DNA of 64,000 nt from Synechococcus sp. M16CYN (GTDB taxonomy: Bacteria; Cyanobacteriota; Cyanobacteriia; PCC-6307; Cyanobiaceae): NCBI RefSeq assembly GCF_040371545.1, contig NZ_AP029048.1:1054001-1118000 (forward strand), written 5' to 3'. Made by a program: the position numbers and the translations under genes. The notes below the pieces were generated by a model. It saw only the letters and a list, made by a program, of their open reading frames with translations. It searched no databases and was not told the origin of the DNA. Shown piece after piece: positions 49,862 to 59,294 of this stretch. Each line of letters opens with the position of its first letter. Positions within the stretch are counted from its first letter, which is position 1.

Positions 49862-50226
49862 CTAATTCACCTAGAGCTGATCTCAGCCTCGCAATTGGAT
49901 CAGTCGTTGACCAGTATCTCTCTGTGGATAAGCCACTACTTGTTCCACTCTTAACTGCCTATACTGAGGAATAATAGAGCACAGACAAATTTAAAATAAT
50001 TTCTCGAAAGCACAGCTCAAAGCACGGTTGGCGTACTAGAACCGCGTCAAAATCCAGCTTTTGAAATCTTAAGTCTTTCTGAATCGCCCAGTTATGACGG
50101 GACTTTCGGATCCCAAGCTCACAAAGCGTATTGCCAAACAACGCAATATTGCTTTACAGTCGCCTTGGGCAGGGCTTCCTGTCCCTTCCCTAAACCGTCC
50201 TTTCGAGGACACTTCTTTCCGTTCTC
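49862..50226. other. psbA upstream region
   Basis: This 365-base divergent spacer holds the psbA promoter and the lipoprotein promoter. An open frame at 50119-50502 on the minus strand lies antisense to psbA and is not credible. Confidence 0.6.
50131..50160 (+). promoter_or_regulatory. Possible psbA promoter
   Basis: TTGCCA at 50131-50136 is followed by a 16- or 17-base spacer and TTTACAG (about 50153-50159), some 70 bases before the psbA ATG. It fits a sigma-70-type promoter only loosely at the -10; a stronger -10-like TATACT lies near 49961 but without a good -35 at the right distance. Confidence 0.35.
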
Positions 50227-51306
50227 ATGACCACAACCATCCAGCAGCGCTCCAGCGCTTCTAGTTGGCAGTCTTTCTGTGAGTGGGTCACTTCCACCAA
50301 TAACCGTCTGTATGTCGGTTGGTTTGGTGTACTGATGATCCCAACTCTGTTGGCTGCCACCATTTGTTTTGTCATCGCTTTTGTTGCCGCACCTCCGGTT
50401 GACATCGATGGCATCCGTGAGCCTGTCGCTGGCTCTTTGATGTACGGCAACAACATCATCTCCGGTGCTGTTGTTCCTTCCAGTAACGCCATCGGCCTGC
50501 ACTTCTATCCCATTTGGGAAGCAGCCTCACTCGACGAGTGGCTGTACAACGGCGGTCCTTTCCAGCTCGTTGTTTTCCACTTCCTTATCGGCATTTACGC
50601 CTATATGGGACGTGAGTGGGAACTGTCCTACCGCTTGGGTATGCGCCCCTGGATCTGTGTTGCTTACAGCGCTCCTGTCGCTGCTGCTTCCGCAGTGTTC
50701 CTGGTCTACCCCTTCGGTCAGGGTTCATTCTCAGATGCAATGCCCCTGGGCATTTCTGGAACTTTCAACTACATGTTGGTGTTCCAAGCAGAGCACAACA
50801 TTCTGATGCACCCCTTCCATATGTTGGGTGTTGCAGGTGTTTTCGGCGGTAGCTTGTTCTCCGCAATGCACGGATCACTGGTGACTTCCTCCTTGGTGCG
50901 TGAAACGACCGAAAGCGAGTCCCAGAACTACGGCTATAAATTCGGCCAAGAGGAAGAGACTTACAACATCGTTGCTGCTCACGGCTACTTCGGTCGTCTG
51001 ATCTTCCAGTACGCATCTTTCAATAACAGCCGCAGCCTTCACTTCTTCCTGGCTGCTTGGCCCGTTGTTGGCATCTGGTTCACCGCTCTTGGCGTGTCAA
51101 CCATGGCCTTCAACCTGAATGGTTTCAACTTCAACCAGTCCATTCTTGATGGTCAAGGTCGTCTCTTGAATACTTGGGCCGATGTGTTGAATCGTGCCGG
51201 TCTTGGCATGGAAGTAATGCACGAGCGCAACGCTCACAACTTCCCTCTGGATCTAGCAGCTGCCGAATCCACTCCTGTGGCTCTGCAGGCACCTGCAATT
51301 GGTTGA
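50227..51306 (+). CDS. psbA: Photosystem II D1 protein (D1:2 type)
   Basis: The D1 precursor is 359 residues with five membrane helices and all cofactor residues typical of D1 ([16 protein letters not shown] region, [33 protein letters not shown]). Residue 130 is Glu (GRE), which marks the D1:2 high-light form; D1:1 has Gln. The C-terminus after Ala344 ([15 protein letters not shown]) is the part removed by CtpA. It stands alone with its own promoter and terminator. Only one psbA copy is in the window; whether others exist elsewhere is unknown. Confidence 0.98.
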   Translation: MTTTIQQRSSASSWQSFCEWVTSTNNRLYVGWFGVLMIPTLLAATICFVIAFVAAPPVDIDGIREPVAGSLMYGNNIISGAVVPSSNAIGLHFYPIWEAASLDEWLYNGGPFQLVVFHFLIGIYAYMGREWELSYRLGMRPWICVAYSAPVAAASAVFLVYPFGQGSFSDAMPLGISGTFNYMLVFQAEHNILMHPFHMLGVAGVFGGSLFSAMHGSLVTSSLVRETTESESQNYGYKFGQEEETYNIVAAHGYFGRLIFQYASFNNSRSLHFFLAAWPVVGIWFTALGVSTMAFNLNGFNFNQSILDGQGRLLNTWADVLNRAGLGMEVMHERNAHNFPLDLAAAESTPVALQAPAIG

Positions 51307-51362
51307 TCTAAAGTCAATGTAGACAGCCCGGTTTCGATTAACCGAATCACCCGAAACCTCCC

Positions 51363-51392
51363 AAACCTCCGTCTTCTGACGGAGGTTTTTTT
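51363..51392 (+). terminator. psbA terminator
   Basis: A stem AAACCTCCGTC with GACGGAGGTTT around a TTCT loop (51363-51387) is followed by a T-run. It lies 57 bases after the psbA stop. Confidence 0.9.
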
Positions 51393-51520
51393 ACTTTTCT
51401 ACTCTGTTTCCTTTATCAATCTTTACCCTTGATTAATTCTTGTGATTAGACACTATAGTATCATAGAGACTTATGATTCACTTTTAGTTTAAGGCGTCTT
51501 TAAGATGGGACAATTAATGC

Positions 51521-51712
51521 ATGAACGAACCTCTTCCTAGATTGCAATTTGATTTAGATATTGATGCTATTCGTCTTTTGCATCGATCAGTAAATTTCTA
51601 TTTGGAAAGGTGGCCTGGTGGGCCGGATCCTCAAGAGCAAGAAGCGCTACAACGAATGAAAATTCTGCTTACAGCTGCGTTATTAGAATGTTCTTTTGAA
51701 CAAGATGGATAA
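51521..51712 (+). CDS. Small conserved-looking protein, unrecognised
   Basis: A 63-residue soluble protein: LPRLQFDLDIDAIRLLHRSVNFYLERWPGGPDPQEQEALQRM. Two predicted helices flank a Gly-Pro-rich turn. Codon content is normal, unlike the AT-rich tract that follows, which supports a true gene. The ATG at 51521 lacks a strong ribosome binding site. Function unknown; I suspect it is conserved in marine picocyanobacteria but could not check. Confidence 0.65.
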   Translation: MNEPLPRLQFDLDIDAIRLLHRSVNFYLERWPGGPDPQEQEALQRMKILLTAALLECSFEQDG

Positions 51713-53298
51713 CATTAAACAACAAACTCAAAGTAAAATAATTATTTATTAGTAACCTTGGCATATAAATCAAGCTTCTATTTATGTTAGGCTTATAAAT
51801 TAAAAAACATATCTTGAATTTTATTAAATAATTTTAATATTAAAAATCAGCTAAATATTATTGAGATAATAATAAAAAGTTTTTACGTCAACAAACTTTT
51901 ATACTGAATTATTCAGAATTAATTAGTTTATACTAACTTAATTATTTTATTACTTGTACTATAAAAAATTAGATTAGTATATATGTTGACTAAGTTATAT
52001 CTTATCTTAAGAAAATTGTTAGTTGTTTAATCAAGTATTTATCACCATACTCTAAGTGCTTAAGCATTATTATGTACTTTTATAGCGCAATTATTTATAA
52101 TTAGACTCAAAATCCGTCAGCCAGATTTAATCTTTTAAATTAGATATATAATCATTTTATTAAGAATTAAATTCTTTATCTGATTTTTATCTTTTATCTT
52201 TTTAAATCAGTCTAATTTCCTAGCTGATTATTTTTATAATTAGACTATTAAAGTCTTTGTTTATATTAAGTATCTTTTGTACAGCTAAAATAATAGGTGT
52301 TTTAGAGTGCTTAATGTCTTAATAAATTAATTTTTTTAATTAATCAAATATTCAATTTATTGTTCATTAATTTTTCAGTAAAATTAGATGTATCTAGTTA
52401 TCGAGTTATCTAGTTATTTTATATTTAATAGTTATCTTATAAATATAGGCTAGGAAGAAGCCTTTTGAGCACTAGCTAACTTTGTAATCTAGTTTACATC
52501 AGTCAAATTAATTCATTAATATGATTTTTTACTATCTATTCTTATATGTTAATTTTACAAATCTTAAGGAATAGAGTAGCGATATTTTTTACTACATCAA
52601 ATTTTCTGACTAACAATCAAATTTAAAATATAATAGACAATATCTATTAAACGATTTAGATAATCTATTGGAGTAATTATTAAATTTAATATTTTTAATA
52701 CTATTAAAAATATTAAAAGCAAATCTAAGTTTAAATTTTTGACTATAGTTTAATAATTAAACTAATATTAGTCTAAGTTTATTGTCATTTTATATTCTTA
52801 TATAAGGTTCAATTAATTATTAAAATTCTAACAAAAAACTTAATTCTGTATAGTAAAAGCTAGAATTAATTTTAATTAGAGTTTTATTTTCTTGATATAT
52901 ATAAATAATAACTGTTAATTTTCTATGATCAAGTCAACTTATTTAAAGTTATTTTTATATAACAATTAAATTAGACCATATATTTTATTAACTAAATTTT
53001 TTAGTAAGTGCTAAAAATAAGTCTTGCTAATATAAATATTATTTTAATAATACAAAAATAAGTAAATCCTGAATATTAATTATCTAACTCATAAAACTAT
53101 GTAATAGTTTTATCTTATTTACAAATTAAATCTCTTAAGTTAAATGTAATTACAAACGCTATATTATTAACTCTAATAATGTAGTATTACTCAAATGTAA
53201 TTATTTATATGATTAAAAAACTAGACCTTAGCACAAATTACTAGATGCTAGTAGTTAATTTTATTAATAGAAATAAGGAAATATTATCCTATTGTTTT
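51713..53298. other. Very AT-rich gene-free tract
   Basis: About 1.6 kb of A/T-dominated sequence with no credible frame on either strand. It contains long runs of A and T tracts and TTA/TAA-rich stretches, with one short tandem repeat (52393-52416). Composition is far below that of the genes beside it. Confidence 0.6.
52393..52416 (+). repeat. Tandem octamer repeat, three copies
   Basis: Three consecutive 8-base units TCTAGTTA, TCGAGTTA and TCTAGTTA lie in the AT-rich tract. It could be a protein-binding array or a slippage product. Confidence 0.5.
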
Positions 53299-53424
53299 TT
53301 AGTTAAAAAAGCCTTTCGATTGAAGCCAAAATCCAATAGCTATTAGGGGCCCACAGCTTGCTACTAATAGTGTGATTTTTAAACGAAGTGACGATACCTG
53401 TTTTCGATTTTCGCGTAAGGGCAC
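53299..53424 (-). CDS. Small single-span membrane protein, unrecognised
   Basis: A 41-codon frame reads from GTG at 53422-53424: basic start PLRENRKQVSS, then a hydrophobic span LRLKITLLVASCGPLIAIGFWLQ and a short tail SKGFFN. The island has clearly higher GC than the surrounding AT-rich DNA, and the peptide has a proper positive-inside pattern. An overlapping alternative frame from an ATG upstream reads less well. Function unknown; no strong ribosome binding site. Confidence 0.5.
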   Translation of the reverse strand: MPLRENRKQVSSLRLKITLLVASCGPLIAIGFWLQSKGFFN

Positions 53425-53780
53425 GGAGCATTTGTTCACTAGATAAACTTAAGGATAAGGATATTGCCATTCAGTTACAACCCAAGTAAGTGCTCAAATA
53501 TGAAAGCTTTTGCTAAAATAAGTATTTCATAATCTACGCAGCGCAAGTACCTAGAAATGATCATTTTATCCCTTTATGGTTGCTAGTCAGCCACTAATAT
53601 CTAAAAACGACAACATAAATCAATTTATAAGTGTTATTGCTGATAATTAGTTCTAGGATCAATTCTACTCTAACTTACAGATTTATCTGGGTGTGACTAT
53701 TGCTATCTACTCAAATAATCTGCTTAACAGATTTATCCGAATCCGTCAATATCTCAACAGATTAATTATAATCATTGCTT
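53425..53780. other. Intergenic
   Basis: About 350 bases with no gene. A direct repeat ACAGATTTATC occurs near 53677 and 53728. Confidence 0.5.
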
Positions 53781-54053
53781 TTACAGTTCATATTCTTCTT
53801 CAAAATTTTTAATAAGCTCTTGATAAGAAGATAGCAAGCTTTCGGTTTCTCTGCAAAACCCGTCGGTAGTGTATTTAGCCACGAGATTCACTACAACCGA
53901 ACGTATATGAATGAAAGCACTCATATACTCTTCTTGGATCTCCTCATCGCGAATGTCGTTGATCAGGGCACTGATCAATTCGATTTTCCGTTTGGCTGCG
54001 GTCATATCCGCTTCCATCTCTTTGCTCAGTTTGCGGCGCTTTTTTGGCATCAT
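53781..54053 (-). CDS. Small helical protein, unrecognised
   Basis: A 90-residue, strongly charged, all-helical product begins MMPKKRRKLSKEMEADMTAA with a basic cluster, continues KRKIELISALINDIRDEEIQEEYMSAFIHIRSVVV and ends acidic (NFEEEYEL). It may be a coiled-coil or DNA/RNA-binding factor. No family was recognised. It is isolated between gene-poor tracts and divergent from the next gene. Confidence 0.7.
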   Translation of the reverse strand: MMPKKRRKLSKEMEADMTAAKRKIELISALINDIRDEEIQEEYMSAFIHIRSVVVNLVAKYTTDGFCRETESLLSSYQELIKNFEEEYEL

Positions 54054-54252
54054 TTATTCCCTGTACCAGTAAGATTAAAGGAGCATCTGATCGTTCGGGC
54101 CTTATGAACAAATTTAACTTGGTGGACCGTTCTAAGAAACAAGAACACTTCTAGAACTTGAGTTAACTATCTTCTTCAAAAGAGCATGGCAAGTAAAAAC
54201 GTACCGCAGGTTTCCTAGTCTTCAAAAAGTCTTGACACTGGCATACGCCCCC

Positions 54253-54495
54253 ATGAACTCAATTTTCCGACGAATCGCTTATGTATCTGTTTGCGTTACA
54301 GCTTGGGGAGTAGTTGCTTCTCTTATGGATTGGATGCTCCTTGCCGGAGGTGTGTACACAGAGGGCACTCTTGGTCAAGCATTCACATTCATGATTTATG
54401 GAGCCACTGCCGTAGTCTTAGGGATTCGATTCTCAAGCCGATTTTTAAAAGATATCGATTCTAAATTAGATCAAAAAATTTCGAGCGAAGAGTGA
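54253..54495 (+). CDS. Small two-span membrane protein, unrecognised
   Basis: With the ATG at 54253 the product is 80 residues: MNSIFRRIAYVSVCVTAWGVVASLMDWMLLAGGVYTE, then AFTFMIYGATAVVLGIRFSSRFL and an acidic tail ISSEE. Two membrane spans with a polar loop are evident. A frame extension to 54232 would start with TTG. Function unknown. Codon content is normal. Confidence 0.7.
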   Translation: MNSIFRRIAYVSVCVTAWGVVASLMDWMLLAGGVYTEGTLGQAFTFMIYGATAVVLGIRFSSRFLKDIDSKLDQKISSEE

Positions 54496-55674
54496 TGTCT
54501 ATAAAAATAAAACTAGGATTTTGAAAACTTATTTGTGATCTCCGTGTACACGAGAAATAGACACTGAGATGTCTTTTCAAAAAGAAAACATATCTAATAT
54601 ACTGCCCTATGGCTCAAACTTTAAAGCCTTAACATGCTCCTATCAGAGCAAGATACGAGTGGATATCAGCATACGTCTGATTCAAATCTAAGCTTTTAGA
54701 CTATTTACAAAGTTATAAATAGTTAAATATCAAAGCTTTTTAATAACTCCAATAAAAATTAACTATTTTATCTTTACTTAACTAATATGTAGCATAAATT
54801 TGCACGGGCTTTTAGCAAAGTTGTTATATCTTTATTTTAGAGATTTTTCTAACAAAAGTTTATTTGAATGCCATTACCTATTAGATTAAGTGATAGCTAG
54901 TAAAGAGTCGGGTTATATTATAAAGAATCACAATTAATCTGACTATAAGAAATCAAAGTTTCTTATTAAGCTCGAACAATCGATTAAATATGGCAGCATT
55001 AATTTAGGTTCATATTAAATCGAAAGAATTAGCTAAATAGAAATTCTTGGGTTTATAATATTATTAATTTGAAATTGCTATAAACTTTTACTCTTTATAA
55101 TCAAAGACAAGAAGCTATTGCTTAACACATTTAACGCAGCTGAGCTTAAACTCAGGGTGTACAGATAATTAATACATGTGTCAAACCACTTTGATAAAAA
55201 GCGTAATGTATTTTATACTAAGCACAAGGCCTATCCAAGATAGAAAAATAGTTGTTATCAAGTAAATTCTATTCGAAAAAGCATAAGTTAAATTAGTTAC
55301 ATTCAAAGTTTTTAGATCGCTTATCAAATTAACAATAATTACATTAAAAAGTATAAAACTCAAGGATTTTTGATACTATCTTGAAGAGATTAGAGATGTT
55401 TGAGCGGCCAATTATAGTTATATTTATTGAAAAATAAACTTTTATATTGACTAGGGTTATTTTACAATAATTAATGGGTATTCTTAATGAGATTGAGATA
55501 GGTCTTTACAATCCCATTTTACTGTAACAGAAATGTTGCATGATTTACATGGTTTTTTGTTCCTATGTTTGTTAAACATGTACAATCTAAATGAACGAAA
55601 ATATCTTGTTTGCTATTATTAAGTAAGCTAATTCAGTAGACTTAACAGATCTACTGTGGCTTTGGGGTCAAGTT
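54496..55674. other. AT-rich tract with palindromes
   Basis: About 1.2 kb with no convincing gene. A 60-codon hydrophobic frame on the minus strand (55181-55363) fits random AT-rich DNA. A perfect 10-base palindrome CGTGTACACG lies near 54543, and a 15-base palindrome ATGTTTGTTAAACAT (55565-55579) lies 95 bases before the following gene, as an operator might. Confidence 0.5.
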
Positions 55675-56349
55675 ATGACAGGTATCGTTGCCGTTAGCGG
55701 AGCATCAGGGAAGACTGGATATCGAGCAGCTGAAGAGCTACTGATAGCAGGATTTCAGCCAAGATTGTTACTCCGTGATAAATCGACTCTACCCCCATCT
55801 CTTTTAAACTGTGATCAGGTTCGCTTCAACCTGGGTGACTCTAAAGCACTTGACCAAGCCTTGATCGGGACCGAGGCCCTGATTATCGCTACTGGTGCTC
55901 GCCCCTCAATTGACCTCAGCGGGCCTATGCGTGTGGACGCATGGGGGGTTCAGCGCCAAATCAATAGTTGTCGACGTGTTGGTGTGAATCGAGTAGTGCT
56001 AGTTAGTTCCCTGTGTGCTGGCCGTTGGCGACATCCACTCAACTTGTTTGGCCTAATCCTCGTGTGGAAAAGGATTGGTGAACGGGCGCTTGAGCGCAGT
56101 GGATTGGAATGGACAGTAATTCGTCCTGGTGGGCTATCGGAACGAGATTGCAATCTAGATACAGAGGGAATTTACTGGAGCCGAGCTGATCAACAGGAAA
56201 GTAACTCTATTCCGCGTCGACTTGTAGCACAGTGTTGTGTAGAGGCCCTTAAAACACCTACATCTATTGGTCGGATTATTGAAGTTACCAGTAATAAAAG
56301 CCTTCCTTCAGTATCAATGGCTGAAGCGCTTGATCAACTGTACTCTTGA
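55675..56349 (+). CDS. NAD(P)-binding SDR-like protein
   Basis: The 224-residue protein is an atypical short-chain dehydrogenase/NmrA-like Rossmann fold with AVSGASGKTGYRAAEELL as nucleotide motif, then ALIIATGARPSIDLSGPM and a VNRVVLVSSLCAG strand. The active site YxxxK is not apparent; the region ALERSGLEWTVIRPGGLSER is typical of NAD(P)H-binding proteins involved in photosystem or electron-transfer assembly in cyanobacteria (Ycf39-like group). Precise role is unknown. A ribosome binding site is not clear; GTCAAGTT precedes ATG. Confidence 0.75.
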   Translation: MTGIVAVSGASGKTGYRAAEELLIAGFQPRLLLRDKSTLPPSLLNCDQVRFNLGDSKALDQALIGTEALIIATGARPSIDLSGPMRVDAWGVQRQINSCRRVGVNRVVLVSSLCAGRWRHPLNLFGLILVWKRIGERALERSGLEWTVIRPGGLSERDCNLDTEGIYWSRADQQESNSIPRRLVAQCCVEALKTPTSIGRIIEVTSNKSLPSVSMAEALDQLYS

Positions 56350-56439
56350 GTATAAATACTGATTTTCTAATAGAGTAGTGCAGCAAGCCCACGTAGCTTT
56401 ATAAAACTTTTTTAAACTAAATAGAAGTTAACCAAATTT

Positions 56440-56922
56440 ATGATTCGCTCTATTCTTACCCGTCCTTATCTATCCAATTTCGGGCTTTTACTACTTAGAG
56501 TGTTCACGGGTACACTTTTAATCCATCATGGATACGAAAAGTTAATCAATATCGAAAACTTTGCAGACGCGTTTGTTCGCCCCTTACATCTTCCATTTCC
56601 AGTTCTATTAGCATATATTGCAGCATTTTCAGAGATTATTGGTAGTTGGTTTTTAATCACTGGCTTGTTCACACGGTTAGGGGCATTAGCTATAGCTGGA
56701 ACAATTACCGTTGCTATCTATCATGCAATTGCCACGGCTGGATTTAATATTTACTTACTAGAACTTTTAGGCCTTTATCTTGCTGCAGCTATATCTGTAT
56801 TAGCCTGTGGTCCAGGCCTATTCTCAGTCGATGAGCTAATTGTTCGATGGCTTGAAACAAACCCCAAATTGCTTACCCGTCTTTCTAGTAATTTTTCAAA
56901 ATCTTCAACAATATTAAAATAA
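56440..56922 (+). CDS. DoxX-family membrane protein
   Basis: The 160-residue protein has four hydrophobic spans with the DoxX pattern: FGLLLLRVFTGTLLIHHGYEKL, LPFPVLLAYIAAFSEIIGSWFLITGLFTRLGALAIAG and ITVAIYHAIATAGFNIYLLELLGLYLAAAISVLACGPG. Family members are quinone-related or unknown. It follows the SDR-like gene by 90 bases on the same strand and may be co-expressed. The C-terminal tail is polar and Ser-rich. Confidence 0.85.
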   Translation: MIRSILTRPYLSNFGLLLLRVFTGTLLIHHGYEKLINIENFADAFVRPLHLPFPVLLAYIAAFSEIIGSWFLITGLFTRLGALAIAGTITVAIYHAIATAGFNIYLLELLGLYLAAAISVLACGPGLFSVDELIVRWLETNPKLLTRLSSNFSKSSTILK

Positions 56923-57318
56923 ATATTCATAATTTATTGATTTAGCTATAGCTTCCCTAATTATGAATAAAAATTCTAAATTTTTCGTTTACAAACTCAT
57001 ATAAGATCATAATTTAACTCATGATACTCATAGCTAACATAAACATTTTTGTGTATTTCTTAGAGTAAAGACTGTCTAATTGACTATTATAGTGAGTTCG
57101 AAAGATTCAGTCTTTTAAACTAGATGGAGACTCATTAAATTCCAGATATTAATTATTTTTTACTAAAGTATTTAAAGCTGACGGCAGAAGTAAATGTCCA
57201 TACTATTAATAGTTATTATTAATTACGTTTAACTTTTTACTCACTCAGATCTATTTACATCATTTAAATTATTATTTGCTTCTTGATATGTAACAATCGC
57301 ACACTTGCTCTTGAGGTC
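56923..57318. other. AT-rich intergenic
   Basis: No gene recognised. Sequence is AT-dominated with no clear structure other than a promoter at its right end. Confidence 0.5.
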
Positions 57319-57347
57319 TTGACGTTATTAGTAGACTTGCGGATAAG
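57319..57347 (+). promoter_or_regulatory. Likely promoter of the 51-codon gene
   Basis: TTGACG (57319-57324) and GATAAG (57342-57347) are 17 bases apart, about 30 bases before the ATG at 57375. This is a good sigma-70-type match in otherwise featureless DNA. Confidence 0.5.
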
Positions 57348-57374
57348 AATATTATTTGTTTCCTTCTCTTCGAA

Positions 57375-57530
57375 ATGAAAGAAATCAGCATGCTTGAAAT
57401 GATTGGGCGCTCCTTAGCCAAGATTGCTGTTGGTGCAGGAATTGCAGCATTTTTAATTTGGTTGATTTATATAATGCTAGATTTTGGCCATATGCAGTCT
57501 GGCTTCACTTTACCTCGATCTACATACTGA
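57375..57530 (+). CDS. Small single-span membrane protein, unrecognised
   Basis: A 51-codon frame: MKEISMLEMIGRSLAKIAVG then AGIAAFLIWLIYIMLDFGHM and QSGFTLPRSTY. One membrane span follows a mixed-charge N-terminus. A second ATG at 57390 gives MLEMIGRS. The upstream promoter-like pair and higher GC support a real gene. Function unknown. Confidence 0.6.
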   Translation: MKEISMLEMIGRSLAKIAVGAGIAAFLIWLIYIMLDFGHMQSGFTLPRSTY

Positions 57531-58615
57531 TTCTTAACACATTAAAACGGCACTACGCTCATTTTTTTATCGCTAATAGACATTGTGAATAACTTAGATA
57601 TGATCTATCCAGCTCTTAAGATCATAAGAAATAATACTAACAAATTTCTTTCTTTAATTAGACTGAATTTTTATTTAAATCTGTAAAGTATTCTTGGATA
57701 AAAGTTCTAAATATATCTTAATTATCTGCTCTTAGGTGTATTACTTTTTTAGTATATTGCCATAATAAAGTACAATTCTATTGTTAATAATTTTAAATTT
57801 TTCTGAAAACATGTTATTCGATTTCTCCTCCCTCGTACAGGCTATTAGCTCTCAATATAGGCCAAACCACACTAGTTACAGGTTTTGGGGCTTAGTAGCA
57901 ATTGACTTTAGGTAGTATTATTAATTAACCGCCTAATTATCATTTCATTTTTTACTGTTAATAAGTTGACTTGATTACAATTTTAATCTTAATGAAAAAT
58001 AGCTAAATAAAGCCTAGAATAACTAAATGCAGATATTATTTTTGTAGCATCAACCTTAACTATTCCAAATATTTAGTAGAAGTTTAAAGGTTATCTTCTA
58101 AGTTAAAGCTGAAAATTAACTACTAATCTGATCTTGATATTTAAAACAAGCTGAATAAAATATATCTTAACAAGATTCAATCCTTATCTTATCTAATTTA
58201 GATTATATTAAAGTCTTTTTTAAACAAATAATAATATTATTATGATCTGCACGAATGCTAATGCTTAAAATAGTAAATGGTCTTAGAAATATTATTTTAA
58301 ATCTATATTTTAAAAGAGTTAAAAAACTCATTTTAAGCGATAAAGCCTATGTACTTTATTTATTTGAATGATTTTTTGCTTAATTAATTTACTAGATTGA
58401 TAACAATATTTAAGCTGTTAACTTTATATTAGGCTGAAAAATAAATTCAGTTTATAGTTATTCTTTGTGTTTTAAAGCTAATTCTATTGCAATTTCTAAA
58501 GAACTAACTTCTTAAGAGCAATTAAATATCTCTAGTTACTAACTTTCCATTACAAAATTTTAGCAAACAAAATTCAAGTTAAACTAATCATGACAGAGTA
58601 CTAAATTTTACAATT
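57531..58615. other. AT-rich tract
   Basis: About 1.1 kb, almost entirely gene-free and AT-rich, apart from the 34-codon frame at 57811-57915. Confidence 0.5.
57811..57915 (+). CDS. Possible 34-codon protein, unrecognised
   Basis: An ATG at 57811 opens MLFDFSSLVQAISSQYRPNH followed by TSYRFWGLVAIDFR. The island is GC-richer than its surroundings and the peptide is protein-like with an aromatic C-terminal half. No clear ribosome binding site or family. It could be a micro-gene or a fragment of a decayed one. Confidence 0.3.
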   Translation: MLFDFSSLVQAISSQYRPNHTSYRFWGLVAIDFR

Positions 58616-58648
58616 AAACTCTCAAAATTGTCAAGTTTTTGAGAGTTT
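58616..58648. terminator. 12-bp perfect stem, terminator-like
   Basis: AAACTCTCAAAA (58616-58627) and TTTTGAGAGTTT (58637-58648) are perfect complements around a 9-base loop. A T-run follows on the plus strand and a weaker T-rich run on the minus strand. It lies about 80 bases past the stop of the minus-strand gene at 58730, and could terminate it or act in both directions. Confidence 0.55.
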
Positions 58649-58729
58649 TTGTAACTGTATCTGTGTTGGGTATTGGACTGGGTATAAGAAATATATTTTT
58701 ACAGAAAAAGATTAATTCAATGTCTGTTT

Positions 58730-58861
58730 TTAAAGATTTTGTCTTTGCGTAGAAGCGTAAGCTACTGCCCCTACCCCGCCAGCCACGACTGTAAGAATAC
58801 CTGTACTGATGAGACCACCTATTAAGATAATAAATCCGATCAAAGAACCTAAAATCGACAT
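58730..58861 (-). CDS. Small single- or two-span membrane protein, unrecognised
   Basis: With the ATG at 58861 the product is 43 residues: MSILGSLIGFIILIGGLIST followed by GILTVVAGGVGAVAYASTQR. A longer frame reaches 58975 but its N-terminus is less credible. The glycine-rich hydrophobic span and small tail are typical of small membrane proteins. Function unknown; the stem at 58616-58648 may be its terminator. Confidence 0.45.
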   Translation of the reverse strand: MSILGSLIGFIILIGGLISTGILTVVAGGVGAVAYASTQRQNL

Positions 58862-59117
58862 TTTAACACGAAGAAGGTTAGATTTTATCAGCATGGCAGT
58901 TAATAGAACGACTGTTAGTTTGAGGCTAATAATCTTAGCTGCACTGATGTAACAGAATGGTTTGAATAAAAACATTAGGGAAGGCTAAAAAAGCATTGAC
59001 TTTAGTAAAGCAAAACCAGCTTGCGTGGGGTAGCTGAGCGAAATTTTACTCTTGCAACAGAGTTGAAAATTAGTTTCATAGAGTAGAATCCCCAATCTTG
59101 TTTGGGTTACCTTGAAT

Positions 59118-59294
59118 TTAGCGACGACGATTACGAGAACGTTGCTTCAACTTACGCTTGTACTTCTCGACGGGAGTTTCATGATGGCGGATGCGACGAA
59201 GGTCTGAAAAAATGCCAGCTTTAGCAACAGAACGTTTGAAACGCCGTAAAGCTGATTCAATACCCTCATTTTCACCAACTGTGACCTGACTCAT
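59118..59294 (-). CDS. rpsU: 30S ribosomal protein S21
   Basis: S21 is a 58-residue basic protein that helps 30S subunits start translation. The sequence [20 protein letters not shown] followed by [30 protein letters not shown] is canonical. The frame opens 11 codons further up, but the ATG at 59294 gives the family N-terminus. It stands alone in gene-poor DNA. Surrounding spacing is unusual for a ribosomal gene. Confidence 0.96.

Noticed and set aside
50119-50502. 127-codon minus-strand frame over the psbA start
   Set aside because: Antisense to psbA; sequence not protein-like.
55181-55363. 60-codon hydrophobic minus-strand frame
   Set aside because: Ile/Leu/Phe/Asn-rich composition is what random AT-rich DNA produces; no start signal or GC shift.
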